Of a stretch of DNA of 64,000 bases, positions 28,495 to 37,578 are shown in pieces. The notes under the pieces are model-generated. The model worked only from the letters and a program-made list of their open reading frames with translations. It did no database searches and was not told where the DNA came from. How positions within the stretch are numbered: position 1 is the stretch's first letter; every line of letters starts with the position of its first letter. The stretch is from Roseiconus nitratireducens (lineage in GTDB: Bacteria; Planctomycetota; Planctomycetia; Pirellulales; Pirellulaceae): positions 1-64,000 of the forward strand of contig NZ_VWOX01000021.1 of the NCBI RefSeq assembly GCF_008629675.1, read 5' to 3'. Made by a program: the position numbers and the translations under genes.

Positions 28495-29508
28495 ATGCGA
28501 AACTTTGATTGCCGCTGCGGCGCGGCATTGTTTTTTCACAGTGAACAATGCGTCCGCTGCAAATCCGCGACCGCGATGTGCGCGAACTGCCGCCAGGTTG
28601 CTGCGGTCGACGATCTCAACGACGGAACCGTTCAGTGCAGCAATTGCGGCACTCACATGCGGTTCTGTGGAAACCGCGTCCAAAACGCGATCTGCAACGG
28701 CGGTGTCCGGGCCGAGTCCGCGGATGCGTTGTGTCGCTACTGCAGCTTGAATCAGATCGTTCCGGACCTTTCGATGCCGGGAAACCGGGAGAAATGGCTT
28801 TCGATCGAGCGGGCAAAACATCGCGTTCTGTACGATGTCGATCGCATCGGCTTTCCAATCATCACGGATGCTGGGGACGGAAGGGCCATTCTGAGATTTG
28901 AATTCAAATCGTCCACAGCGGAGCCGGTGACCACCGGACATACGAGCGGCCTGATCACAATGAATATCGCCGAGGCGGACAGTGTGCAGCGTGAACAGAC
29001 GCGGGTCCAGTTCGGAGAACCGCAACGCACCCTGGTCGGCCACTTTCGGCATGAACTGGGGCACTATTTCTGGGACGTCTGTGTCAATCCGAGCCGACTG
29101 GATGAATACCGGCAGCTGTTCGGTGACGAACGAAATCCCGACTACGTGACCGCGCAGCAGCAATACTATTCCGGTGGGCCGCCCGACGACTGGTGGACGA
29201 CCTATGTCAGCGAGTATGCGACGATGCACTCCTGGGAAGATTTTGCCGAAACGTTCAACGCTTACCTGGACATGATTGCGATCGTTGGGACCTCGGCCCA
29301 CTTCCATCGTCTACGCGTGGACGCGGACGTGGATGGAGGGGATTTCCAACAGCTGTTGACTGCCTACCAGGACATCGGGATCGTCGCCAACGAATTGAAT
29401 CGGGACATGGGGATGCTGGACCTGGTGCCCGAAGTGTTCACACCTCCCGTGGTGCAGAAAATGCGATTCGTTCATTCGCTCCGCGTGCAGCCGTGCCCGC
29501 AGCCGTAG
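28495..29508 (+). CDS. putative zinc-binding metallopeptidase with N-terminal zinc ribbons
   Basis: The N-terminus has four to five CxxC-type pairs (CRCG, CVRC, CANC, CSNC, CRYC) and a hydrophilic linker. A catalytic domain follows with HELGH at 186-190 (the zincin HExxH) and a downstream glutamate-rich region (WEDFAETFNAYLDM) that could supply the third ligand. This matches the family annotated as putative zinc-binding metallopeptidase. No signal peptide is present, so it is probably cytoplasmic. Its partner and substrate are unknown. Confidence 0.82.
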   Translation: MRNFDCRCGAALFFHSEQCVRCKSATAMCANCRQVAAVDDLNDGTVQCSNCGTHMRFCGNRVQNAICNGGVRAESADALCRYCSLNQIVPDLSMPGNREKWLSIERAKHRVLYDVDRIGFPIITDAGDGRAILRFEFKSSTAEPVTTGHTSGLITMNIAEADSVQREQTRVQFGEPQRTLVGHFRHELGHYFWDVCVNPSRLDEYRQLFGDERNPDYVTAQQQYYSGGPPDDWWTTYVSEYATMHSWEDFAETFNAYLDMIAIVGTSAHFHRLRVDADVDGGDFQQLLTAYQDIGIVANELNRDMGMLDLVPEVFTPPVVQKMRFVHSLRVQPCPQP

Positions 29509-30071
29509 CTGCAGTCCAGCTGCCAAGGTCGGCCTCTACCGCATCCGGAGGGTGCGGTCGGGCAAGGGTGTGATCGATCAGCAGCCGACCGTTGCGGCCG
29601 GTGGCACAGGATCGGCCAGCAACGCCCGGGTTCCGAATCGGGGCCTGCACTTTGTTTCGTGAGCCGGACGGCGCCACTTTGCGCGAGCCGCGTGGCGGCC
29701 GACGCGGGGCTCTCCGCATCCACCGGCGGCTAGATGACATCGCCACTTTGGGTGAGCCGCGTGGCGCTAGCCGGCGCTTGCCGCGGGTTTTCTCCCCTCA
29801 ACCGGCGGCGAGCGCCTTGCCGCTCATTGAACTGCTACTCACGGTGTTGTCGATTCAAAGTGGCGCTGGACTTTGAAGTAGCCACACTCGCCAGAGCGTG
29901 GAATCTCCAACCCTGTCACTCTCCGACGACCGGACGTTGGGGCAGAGCCTGGCAAGTTTGGCAACGACGGAGCTCTTTGGCACACCCATTGCTTAGGAGA
30001 CGGCCTGGACGGAGCGGGCCGACACGAAGGAACGTTTCAACATAGGATTTTCGCGTTGAGAGTTAGATTGG
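29509..30071. other. 563-bp intergenic region with composite repeats
   Basis: Open frames here are short and overlapping. The stretch from about 29687 contains two modules beginning gagccgcgtggcg, then a full copy of the dispersed composite repeat (29742-29901) ending in a hairpin repeat. The rest up to the glycosyltransferase start holds nothing I can name. Confidence 0.5.
29742..29901 (+). repeat. composite dispersed repeat, full copy D2, ending in a hairpin
   Basis: It contains the blocks ggtgagccgcg, ccggcggcgagcgccttgcc, gctcattgaactg and tcacggtg, then a gattcaaagtggcgctg block. It ends with the hairpin CCACACTC-gcca-GAGCGTGG at 29882-29901, which has one stem mismatch. It aligns by eye with copies at 32.8 and 58.2 kb. 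The left neighbour at 29687-29735 is a second, diverged gagccgcg module. Confidence 0.65.
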
Positions 30072-31142
30072 ATGAAGATTGGGATCATCGGGCATTTGAA
30101 GTTTCCGATCGCAAAACCGCATGCCGGTGGATTGGAGGCGTTCACAGATGCCTACGTGCGGGCACTGATCCAACGCGGGCATGACGTGACCCTGTTCGCC
30201 TCCGCGGATTCCGATCGCGAGCTTCCTCTGGAACCGATCGTTGATCGCGGGACGGTGGTCGATTGCGTTCGGCGGGTCGGTCGAATCGACCATGCCTGGA
30301 TCGACAGCGTCGAAGATGAAGCGTATGAAAACCTGATGGTGAAGCTGGCCGATTCAGACTTTGATGTCATCCATAATCATTCGTTGAGTCCGATCCCGCT
30401 GCGGTTTGCCGCATTGCTTCCCATGGAGATGGTCACCACGATTCAGACGTCGGTGCTGCCACGAATGTCGGAGGAACTTCTGCAGCGGGGCAGTCGCAGT
30501 TGTGGGCACTTCGTCAACATCTCCCAGTCGAATGAGAAATCGTGGCAGGCGTTCATTGAAGATCAATCGGTAATCTTTAACGGCATCGATACAGAATTCT
30601 GGCGGTATCAACCTGGGCCCCGCTCGCGCCGCGCCGTCTGGCTTGGTCGCATCACTCCGAAGAAGGGGACCCACCTTGCGATCGCGGCCGCGCACCGTGC
30701 GGGGCTGCCGATTGATGTTGTTGGGCCGGTCGTTGACTCGGACTACTTTGCCGAGCATGTGTGGCCGCAGCTTGGTAGGCAGGATTCCTATTTGGGGCAT
30801 CGCGTTCAAGAAGACCTTTGCGAGATCATTGGACTGGCTTCGGTTGCGCTGGTGACCCCTTGTTGCGACGAACCTGTCGGGATGGCTGTTGCCGAAGCAT
30901 TGTCTTGCGGGACGCCGGTGGCGGGATTTGCACGCGGGGCACTTCCGGAAATTCTCGTGCCTTCCGTGGGCCAGTTAGCCTACCCGGGCGACGTGGAAGG
31001 GTTGGCGAAGGCGACGTTGGACTGTTTGAACCTGAATCGTGAGGCATGCAGCCGGCTGGCACGACAGCGATTCGGATTCGACCGAATGGTCAAGCAATAC
31101 GAATCCGTCTATCAGTCGACGAAAATCGGAGTGGCGGCGTGA
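30072..31142 (+). CDS. glycosyltransferase family 4 protein
   Basis: This 356-residue GT-B protein begins with the KIGIIGHLKFPIAKPHAGGLE loop typical of GT4 and contains the C-terminal signature EPVGMAVAEALSCGTPV, the family's E-x7-E motif that binds the donor sugar nucleotide. No membrane segment or signal is present, so it acts in the cytoplasm, probably in polysaccharide or glycolipid synthesis. There are no glycan cluster neighbours, so acceptor and donor are unknown. The short ATG-proximal region has no strong ribosome site. Confidence 0.85.
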   Translation: MKIGIIGHLKFPIAKPHAGGLEAFTDAYVRALIQRGHDVTLFASADSDRELPLEPIVDRGTVVDCVRRVGRIDHAWIDSVEDEAYENLMVKLADSDFDVIHNHSLSPIPLRFAALLPMEMVTTIQTSVLPRMSEELLQRGSRSCGHFVNISQSNEKSWQAFIEDQSVIFNGIDTEFWRYQPGPRSRRAVWLGRITPKKGTHLAIAAAHRAGLPIDVVGPVVDSDYFAEHVWPQLGRQDSYLGHRVQEDLCEIIGLASVALVTPCCDEPVGMAVAEALSCGTPVAGFARGALPEILVPSVGQLAYPGDVEGLAKATLDCLNLNREACSRLARQRFGFDRMVKQYESVYQSTKIGVAA

Positions 31143-31284
31143 GGTGGATATCCGGCGTCAAAAAAAATGGCAACGCGGGTGCTGACGCCGATTGATCTCC
31201 CGGTCATCATGGAGAGAGGAGATTCGTGGCGATCCGTTGGCGATCTTTGCGATGCCTTCCAACGGTGGTTTTTTTCGCAACCCA

Positions 31285-31476
31285 ATGATCGAATCGATGA
31301 AGCAATTCTGTAAGGCCTTCGTTGGCCAAAAACTTGTCTGGGGCGTCCTGTTGATTTGCTTGGCGGCGGGATGCAGCCAGAAAGAAACCATCTTGGACGT
31401 CGAAACACCCGACGGCGGAGTCGAAGTTCAGCAGGATAAGGAAACTGGCGAAGTGTCCGTGGAAGTAGAGGACTGA
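31285..31476 (+). CDS. small lipoprotein, hypothetical
   Basis: This protein of about 63 residues has a short basic N-terminus, a hydrophobic helix and a perfect lipobox LAAGC, so it is probably exported and lipid-anchored. The mature part has about 35 residues and is acidic (KETGEVSVEVED). The start at 31285 is chosen because its leader has normal length; ATGs at 31252 or 31297 are possible. No family is recognised. Confidence 0.6.
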   Translation: MIESMKQFCKAFVGQKLVWGVLLICLAAGCSQKETILDVETPDGGVEVQQDKETGEVSVEVED

Positions 31477-31603
31477 CGACGGGGTGTTGCTCGGTACCCG
31501 ACTGGGCAGCGCGCGTCTGCATGGCGGATGCTCGGCAGAGTGCCTTGGGCTGAATTTCTCTCGCCGTCGGGGACGGTGGCTGCATTTCACGTACGATGCC
31601 GTC

Positions 31604-32623
31604 CTAGAGTTGGTTGTTGGCGACGGCGGCTTGCTGAGTCAACGTGGTCAACACGGAGGGCGACCAGGCGGATTCGCTCTCATATCCTTTAGCTGCTCTA
31701 CGGCCGATGCCTCCCATCTTGGGAAGGACGGTTTCGGCGAGCGCCAAGATTTCCTGTGTGACTTCCGGAAATAGATTCTGCAAGAGAATGGAGACGTTCA
31801 GTGGGCTGCGTATAAAGACCTCGCCTCGCCCCTGCTGACAAGCGTCCAAGATTTGTTCGGCGGCCATCCCCGCGTCCATCGAGAGCACCGGCAGTGAGTC
31901 CCCGATGCTGAACCAGGCGTATTCATCGCGGTGCTGGCCCTTAAAAGTCGCGTTGCGGGGACTGCCAGTCCGCATCAGCCCGGGGCAAGCGGTGGTGACG
32001 AAAATGTTCTCGTGCTTTAATTCCGCGCGCAGCCCATTGGACAGACCGACCATGGCAAACTTGCTGACAGCATATGGCAGCATGTGTGGCACGGCACGCT
32101 TTCCTCCCAAGGAGGCCACGTTGACAATCCGCCCCCATCGAGCGGCTCGCATATGCGGTAGCACTTCCAAGCTGGTATGCAGGACGGACCAGCAGTTGGT
32201 ACGCATGGAGTCTTCAAAGTCCTCGAACGTCATCGCATCGATGGGCCCGACGGTGATGATCCCGGCCACGTTGATCAAAACGTCCACCGATCCGAATTGG
32301 CTGGTCACCTGTTCGACGAAGCCAGCGACTTCATCCCGGACTCGAACATCGCAGGGCAATGCGAGCACCTCTGCTCCACGCTGCTCCAATTCCCTCGCCG
32401 CCACCGCAAGATCCTCTTGGCTGCGGGCAGTGATGGCCAATCGAGCACCATGGTCGGCCAATTGACGGGCAATCACCAGCCCCAGTCCGCGTGAGGCGCC
32501 GGTAATGATCACCCGTTTGCCTCGCCAATCAAATTCGCGATTGCGTCGGATGATGGTCCGTGTCAGCTGAAGACCGGTGTATGCGGCTGCCATGCCCAGG
32601 GCGGCTTTTGCGAAGCGGTTCAT
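31604..32623 (-). CDS. SDR-family oxidoreductase with N-terminal membrane helix
   Basis: The 339-residue protein has a hydrophobic N-terminus (AKAALGMAAAYTGLQLTRTI) that may anchor it, then the classical short-chain dehydrogenase Rossmann motif TGASRGLG (41-48), the NVAG motif, catalytic S171 and the Y184-x3-K188 pair. This is the fatty-acid/retinol-dehydrogenase-like branch of SDR. The C-terminal 80 residues extend beyond the core. Neighbouring genes do not indicate the substrate. The start at 32623 is supported by the anchor position. Confidence 0.83.
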   Translation of the reverse strand: MNRFAKAALGMAAAYTGLQLTRTIIRRNREFDWRGKRVIITGASRGLGLVIARQLADHGARLAITARSQEDLAVAARELEQRGAEVLALPCDVRVRDEVAGFVEQVTSQFGSVDVLINVAGIITVGPIDAMTFEDFEDSMRTNCWSVLHTSLEVLPHMRAARWGRIVNVASLGGKRAVPHMLPYAVSKFAMVGLSNGLRAELKHENIFVTTACPGLMRTGSPRNATFKGQHRDEYAWFSIGDSLPVLSMDAGMAAEQILDACQQGRGEVFIRSPLNVSILLQNLFPEVTQEILALAETVLPKMGGIGRRAAKGYESESAWSPSVLTTLTQQAAVANNQL

Positions 32624-32814
32624 CGTCGGCTCAATCAGGGTAGGGGGCGTTCGGAGATTCAAGCGAGGGGCGGACGCGAGCGGTCGATTGTTTTGAGCAG
32701 AATGACCGCACCATGCATCCCTTTCGTTTGCTACTGTTGGGGTTTTGGGGAGGGTTGCAAATCACGGGCCGGTTTGACGCTCCGGTGGACAGGGACAGCC
32801 GCCCAGCACCGCAA

Positions 32815-32911
32815 CACTTCGCGTGAGCCGCGGGTTTCTTCGCATCAACCGGCGGCTAGCGCCTTGCCGCTCATTGCACTGTCAACATACGGTGCTTTTG
32901 ATTGAAGGTGA
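32815..32911 (+). repeat. composite dispersed repeat (copy D3) supplying a ribosome site
   Basis: It carries the blocks gtgagccgcgggtttctt, ccggcggctagcgccttgccgctcattgcactg and gattgaaggtg. The last block ends against the ATG of the DUF1990 gene, so the aaggtg that would act as Shine-Dalgarno lies inside the repeat. It aligns by eye with the copies at 29.8 and 58.2 kb. Confidence 0.65.
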
Positions 32912-33582
32912 TGCTGCCCAGTTGGTTCAACGTTGCGTCGCCCTTTCAGTTCAGCGCGGTGGAACGCGTCTTTTCAACTTGGTGCAGTCGATTGTTCAGC
33001 CTGTTTCGACCCGATGACGCCGCGGTTCGAGTTTTCCTGCGGGAGCAGGCGCAGCTCGAATTCAACTATCCAGACGTGGGGGCGAGCCGGGGGCAGTTTC
33101 CGCTCCGTTATGACCACGATCATTTCGAAGTCGTTCTCGGACGCGGACGCGACGTATTCGACGCCGCTCGGATTGCGATCGAGAACTGGCAACACTTCAA
33201 TGTCGGTTGGGCCGAAGCCATCCCCCTGTCGACACCGATCACCGCAGCGGACAACGTTGCGATTCGCGCGCGTCTGGGCGGCATCTGGGGACTGGCGGCG
33301 GGTCGGGTCATCGAAGTCATTGATGATCTCTCGCCCGACGGCGAGCGGTTCGGTTTCTCTTTCGGGACCCTGCCGGGGCATCCCGAGCAGGGTGAGGAGC
33401 GATTTGAAATCTGCTTGATGCCGGACGGACGGGTCCGGTATCGGGTGGCCGCATTCTTCCGTTCCAATCATTGGGCGATCGGGATCGCTTGGCCTTATCT
33501 GCGTCAGCGATTCAATCGATTTCGCAGGGAGACCGCGAAAGTGTTGGAGGGAATCGTTCAGGATGCGGCAACGGAGTCGTGA
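32911..33582 (+). CDS. DUF1990 family protein
   Basis: The 223-residue protein matches the DUF1990 pattern: an N-terminal FNYPDVGASRG motif, a central beta-rich core (IWGLAAGRVIEVIDDL) and a C-terminal FGFSFGTLPGHPEQGEERF stretch. The function of the family is not established. There is no signal peptide; a short helix near the N-terminus (AVERVFSTWCSRLFSLF) may be amphipathic. The ATG at 32911 is preceded by an aaggtg that belongs to a dispersed repeat. It is transcribed divergently from the SDR gene. Confidence 0.8.
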   Translation: MLPSWFNVASPFQFSAVERVFSTWCSRLFSLFRPDDAAVRVFLREQAQLEFNYPDVGASRGQFPLRYDHDHFEVVLGRGRDVFDAARIAIENWQHFNVGWAEAIPLSTPITAADNVAIRARLGGIWGLAAGRVIEVIDDLSPDGERFGFSFGTLPGHPEQGEERFEICLMPDGRVRYRVAAFFRSNHWAIGIAWPYLRQRFNRFRRETAKVLEGIVQDAATES

Positions 33583-33878
33583 GAATCGTGCTGATAGCTT
33601 CAGGAATCCGATCCCGGGCGAAACGCACAGTTTGGGAACGCGCGGTGGGGTGATTTGTCACAACTCCGGCCGCCGGACTTTTTCGATCGTGTCGTCAGGG
33701 GCCAATTTCGGGATTCCAAAGATTTTCAGGGATTCGCCGCATCTGGTTTCTCGTCGCAGGCTCTTGCTTGCCGTACGCTGAACTCAATCCGGAACCCGCT
33801 TCCCCTCTTCGCGGAGACGGGCGTTCGCCGGGCCGATTCGGAACATCCGTCTCGCTACCGACTCAGGAGTCGCTGATC

Positions 33879-36800
33879 ATGTTGCTGCCGTTTTCCAGCT
33901 CCGCCGGACGAGGTTTTTGTCTGCTACTCGCGATCACAATCAGTGATTGCTTGGCGGGAGATGAGTGGCAGGTCGAATCGACGACTCACGCTAATCTGGG
34001 AGAGGGCAGTCGGTCCCAAGTGTATGAGGGAACGGTTGCATTGCCCGCCGGAGGACTGTGGCGAGCGCTTGCTCAGGAGTCCGAGGTTGAGATCCGCGAG
34101 CTCTATCTGACGCCGACGCAACCCGCCCGGTTGATGCAGTTGGGAGACCGGATGTACGCGGCACTGGAAGATCGGCAACTTCGATACGGCCAATGGGATA
34201 TTCGCTATGGGTTTGAAGCCTGCCGGCAGTTTGCACAGGAGCACCAGGGCGTCGGTCCGAAGTCGATCGAGGAGTTGGCCAAGGATAAACGGTGGGAATA
34301 TCTCTCGACGAATTGGGCCAACAAACGTCGTCAAATCAATGAGTTCGATGATCTAGTCGGTGAGACGGATCTGGAAGGGCCAACCGTGCACTTGATTCCT
34401 TCGGTGAAGTTCGAGTTTGCGCCACCCGAAACACAACCGAACGGTCGTCAGGAAGCCCAGACGCCGAGGGAAGAAGAGCGGTGGTTCGTTCCCGAAGCAG
34501 ACCGAGCCGTGTTGGCGATCGAGTTGCGGCCCTTCGTCGATGACGGAAAACACTGGGTGCTCTACACCGATGGTGACTGTCAGCGCGTCCAGATTGATCC
34601 GGATCTTGTTGACTCGCAACAGGTTCGGATCCGCCCCGTGATCAACCGCGAACAACTAACGGTTGATTCGGATCAGCCGAAATGGGACTATCGGATCGTC
34701 TTGGTGACCACTGACGACGTGGGCGCTCCCTTGCGGCTGAAGGTGTTCAACCAAGTGCTTGGCAAGAATGCGACCATCCGCTGGGACGTGGGGGATCGTT
34801 CCGAATCAAAGTCAACCAATCTCCGGAATGCGCTTTCCGATTCTCGGAAGTTTGCTTGGCAGCCCTATTTGCTGGCCGGAAGCGGCGGCGTGCTCGATGT
34901 CTGGATGCAAAACGGGCAGCAACAGATTGATGAGGTGCCGCAAAGGAGTTCATCGACGTTTTCGATTCTGGGCGGCCGGGCTGCCATCGAGGAGACTCTG
35001 CAGTTGCAAAACCTGATTGTGGGCAGTTCCGAGGATGCGGAGAGTGTCGATGTCGATTCGTTGCCCAGCGTCGAGGTGAAATCGCATCCGTTCGAACAAA
35101 TGCTTGACGGCCATCCGGGTGGCGACTTGGAGATGGCTAAGTACGTTCCACCGGATCGCTTCTTTGTTTACGTCGGGAAACCAGAAACGCTTCCGGCCCT
35201 GTTGGATAGTGGGGCGCCCTTCATTGCCAGCATGGGAACGGCGCTGACCAAGAATTGTTTGCAATACAACCTGGAAGCTCGGTACTTGGCACGACTGGGA
35301 ATGAGTCGGGATTGGTTAGACGCCGTTCTGGCATCCGGAATGACCAGCGAGATGGCGCTGTTCACCCCCGATCTGTTCTTCATCGATGGAACCGACCTCA
35401 CGGTGGTCGCCAAGTTGGCGCAGCCACAACTCCTGCAGCGCATGCTGACCCTCTTGGGAGCCTCTCAATTGCAGTCGGATTCGATTGTCGAGCTCCCGAC
35501 CGTCGACGGTCAACCCGCTTACCTCGCGTTGCGAGATGATCTGCTGTTCGCCAGTACCAATCGAGACGAACTGCAGCGGTCTCTTCACCTTCGAGAGCAG
35601 AACGGTGAAGGCAGCTTGGGCGCAAGCACCGAGTTTCGATACATGTTGACCAAGCTGGATGTCACCGATTCAACGCGATTGTATGCCTACCTTTCCGATC
35701 CGTTCGTTCGCAGGCTTGTCGGACCCAGGGTCAAAATCGGGCAGCGTCGTCGTGTGATCGCCAAGGCAAAAATGGAAACCCTGGCGGCAGAAGCATTGCA
35801 CGCCCGTTTGGACGGATACGGAATGCCGGAGTCGCTGTCGGCGCTGAAAAACAACGATCAACTCCCTCAAAACTGGTCGAATGATGATTTGTCGCTCGAA
35901 GCCACCGGAATCGTCCGCAGCGAGCACTATGACACGCTCCGCCGCATGCGGACGCTTCCGGAAGTCCCGCTGAAGAACGTCACTCCGCAAGAAGCTGAGG
36001 CCTATCGGCGGTACGTGGATAACTACTCCAGTTATTGGCGACGTTTTTTCGATCCGATCGGCATTCGCTTGGACGAGGTTGGTCGCAATCAACTGGAGCT
36101 GTCAACTTTCATTTTGCCGCTGGTCGACAATTCGATTTACAACGGATTGCGAATGGTTTTGTCGGACCAGGAGAACGGAGAACCGTTGTCGGTCCCGATT
36201 GTCCAGCCGACGCCGGTGCTGCAGTTCTCGGGCAATTTGCGAGAGCAAGCGTGGCAACAGATTGCCGGGAACTTTTCGGAGTTCTTTACACGCTATTCCG
36301 GGGCCAGTTCCGCGATGCTGGACGATTTCGGACCTAGCGTCCACGTGGCGATCTTTGATGCCGATCCGATCATTGCGATGGGGAGCGGTGACGTCTTCGG
36401 GGCATTTGGGGGAAATGTGCTTCGCGGAGGCGGTAGCGAGATGTTGATGGTGCCCGTCGCCCTTTCGGTATTGACGCGCCCCTGCAGCATCATGGTGGAA
36501 ACAAAGTCGCCCCAACGGACCGCTCAGTATCTCCGTCAAGCTGCGCTGACCGGCATTGGAGCCGAACGCCGTGACCGTGATCTGAATGTTTCCTTTTACC
36601 AGGTTGACGACCGTGATGAATGGGTTTGGACTTTGGATGTATTCGGCGTCGTGAAGTTGAGATACGGATTGGAGGTCGTTGGAAACTATCTGGTGATCCG
36701 CAACATCCCCTGGTCCAGTGACGACCGTGTGGTCAGCGTGGCTCCGGCGGAGCTGAATGGCGCAGTGCTGCAAGCAAACCCTGCGGCATGCAAGCTGCAA

Positions 36801-37148
36801 CTTCCCGGGCTGTTCGCCGCCGCATCGGACGCGAATCGGCAGGCCGTGATGTCGGGTCTGGGACGCCTTTACCCCTTCATGCTCAGTGGCGCCGGCAGCG
36901 TCGAACAGGCGTCCGCCGAGCACCAGCGAATGTTCGGGTTTTACCCGCGGCAGTTTGCCGACGATCGCTGGGAATGGAAAGACTTTCGAATGGTGAGCGC
37001 CAAGTACGGTGAACCGTTGCGACAGCGTCAGCCCGCGTTCGACCCCGAACAGCCTTTCGGAATGATGAATCGCATCGATTCGATCGAGCTGAACATGCAG
37101 TTTGAAGAGGACGGGCTGCGAAGCACGGTTCGGTGGCGACTCCGATAG
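33879..37148 (+). CDS. large secreted protein of unknown function
   Basis: The 1089-residue protein has a signal peptide (about 1-26, hydrophobic core CLLLAITISD). AGGAG lies 9 bases before the ATG. I do not recognise a domain with certainty. The middle (about 400-800) has segments such as FFVYVGKPETLPALL and LTKNCLQYNLEARYLARLG that resemble planctomycete DUF3352-like export proteins, but this is a weak match. There is no membrane helix after the leader. It is flanked by unrelated genes. Confidence 0.55.
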   Translation: MLLPFSSSAGRGFCLLLAITISDCLAGDEWQVESTTHANLGEGSRSQVYEGTVALPAGGLWRALAQESEVEIRELYLTPTQPARLMQLGDRMYAALEDRQLRYGQWDIRYGFEACRQFAQEHQGVGPKSIEELAKDKRWEYLSTNWANKRRQINEFDDLVGETDLEGPTVHLIPSVKFEFAPPETQPNGRQEAQTPREEERWFVPEADRAVLAIELRPFVDDGKHWVLYTDGDCQRVQIDPDLVDSQQVRIRPVINREQLTVDSDQPKWDYRIVLVTTDDVGAPLRLKVFNQVLGKNATIRWDVGDRSESKSTNLRNALSDSRKFAWQPYLLAGSGGVLDVWMQNGQQQIDEVPQRSSSTFSILGGRAAIEETLQLQNLIVGSSEDAESVDVDSLPSVEVKSHPFEQMLDGHPGGDLEMAKYVPPDRFFVYVGKPETLPALLDSGAPFIASMGTALTKNCLQYNLEARYLARLGMSRDWLDAVLASGMTSEMALFTPDLFFIDGTDLTVVAKLAQPQLLQRMLTLLGASQLQSDSIVELPTVDGQPAYLALRDDLLFASTNRDELQRSLHLREQNGEGSLGASTEFRYMLTKLDVTDSTRLYAYLSDPFVRRLVGPRVKIGQRRRVIAKAKMETLAAEALHARLDGYGMPESLSALKNNDQLPQNWSNDDLSLEATGIVRSEHYDTLRRMRTLPEVPLKNVTPQEAEAYRRYVDNYSSYWRRFFDPIGIRLDEVGRNQLELSTFILPLVDNSIYNGLRMVLSDQENGEPLSVPIVQPTPVLQFSGNLREQAWQQIAGNFSEFFTRYSGASSAMLDDFGPSVHVAIFDADPIIAMGSGDVFGAFGGNVLRGGGSEMLMVPVALSVLTRPCSIMVETKSPQRTAQYLRQAALTGIGAERRDRDLNVSFYQVDDRDEWVWTLDVFGVVKLRYGLEVVGNYLVIRNIPWSSDDRVVSVAPAELNGAVLQANPAACKLQLPGLFAAASDANRQAVMSGLGRLYPFMLSGAGSVEQASAEHQRMFGFYPRQFADDRWEWKDFRMVSAKYGEPLRQRQPAFDPEQPFGMMNRIDSIELNMQFEEDGLRSTVRWRLR

Positions 37149-37158
37149 CAGCGAAGTT

Positions 37159-37443
37159 TCATTCAGGAACGGTGTCCATCTCCGCCGCCTGGGGTGGCGG
37201 TGGCGCATCCGGCTTGGGTTTCAGGTTGCCCGTCATTGCCATGTAGCCGACCAGGCCGATCCCAATCAGCAGCATCACGACGTACATGCCAATCTCGAAA
37301 CGCCGGTTGGATTCGGCGATGACGGCAGCCGGAACAAAAGTCGTCTGGCAGGAGGAGCAGCTGACCGGTTGAGACGATTCCTCTTCCTCAACGGCGACTT
37401 CCGTCTTGCATTGGGGGCACTTGGCCTTCACAACCGAACTCAT
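37159..37443 (-). CDS. zinc-ribbon and membrane-helix small protein
   Basis: The 94-residue protein has a CxxC...CxxC zinc ribbon (CPQC and CSSC) in the first 40 residues, followed by one transmembrane helix (YVVMLLIGIGLVGYMAMTG) and a proline-rich tail. Such proteins are common in planctomycetes, and the role is unknown. It ends 10 bp from the stop of the large secreted protein, in a convergent arrangement. Confidence 0.7.
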   Translation of the reverse strand: MSSVVKAKCPQCKTEVAVEEEESSQPVSCSSCQTTFVPAAVIAESNRRFEIGMYVVMLLIGIGLVGYMAMTGNLKPKPDAPPPPQAAEMDTVPE

Positions 37444-37578
37444 CGATCGACCTCGGGGCATTGGGAGGGAGAAACAAGCCACGAGGTCAGTTTAGCGGTC
37501 CGAGTCAACGTCGGTGGCGGCCACGCGGCTCACGGCTTGCGCGATAGCCGTATTTGCCAGCGTCTGGACGCCACACGT

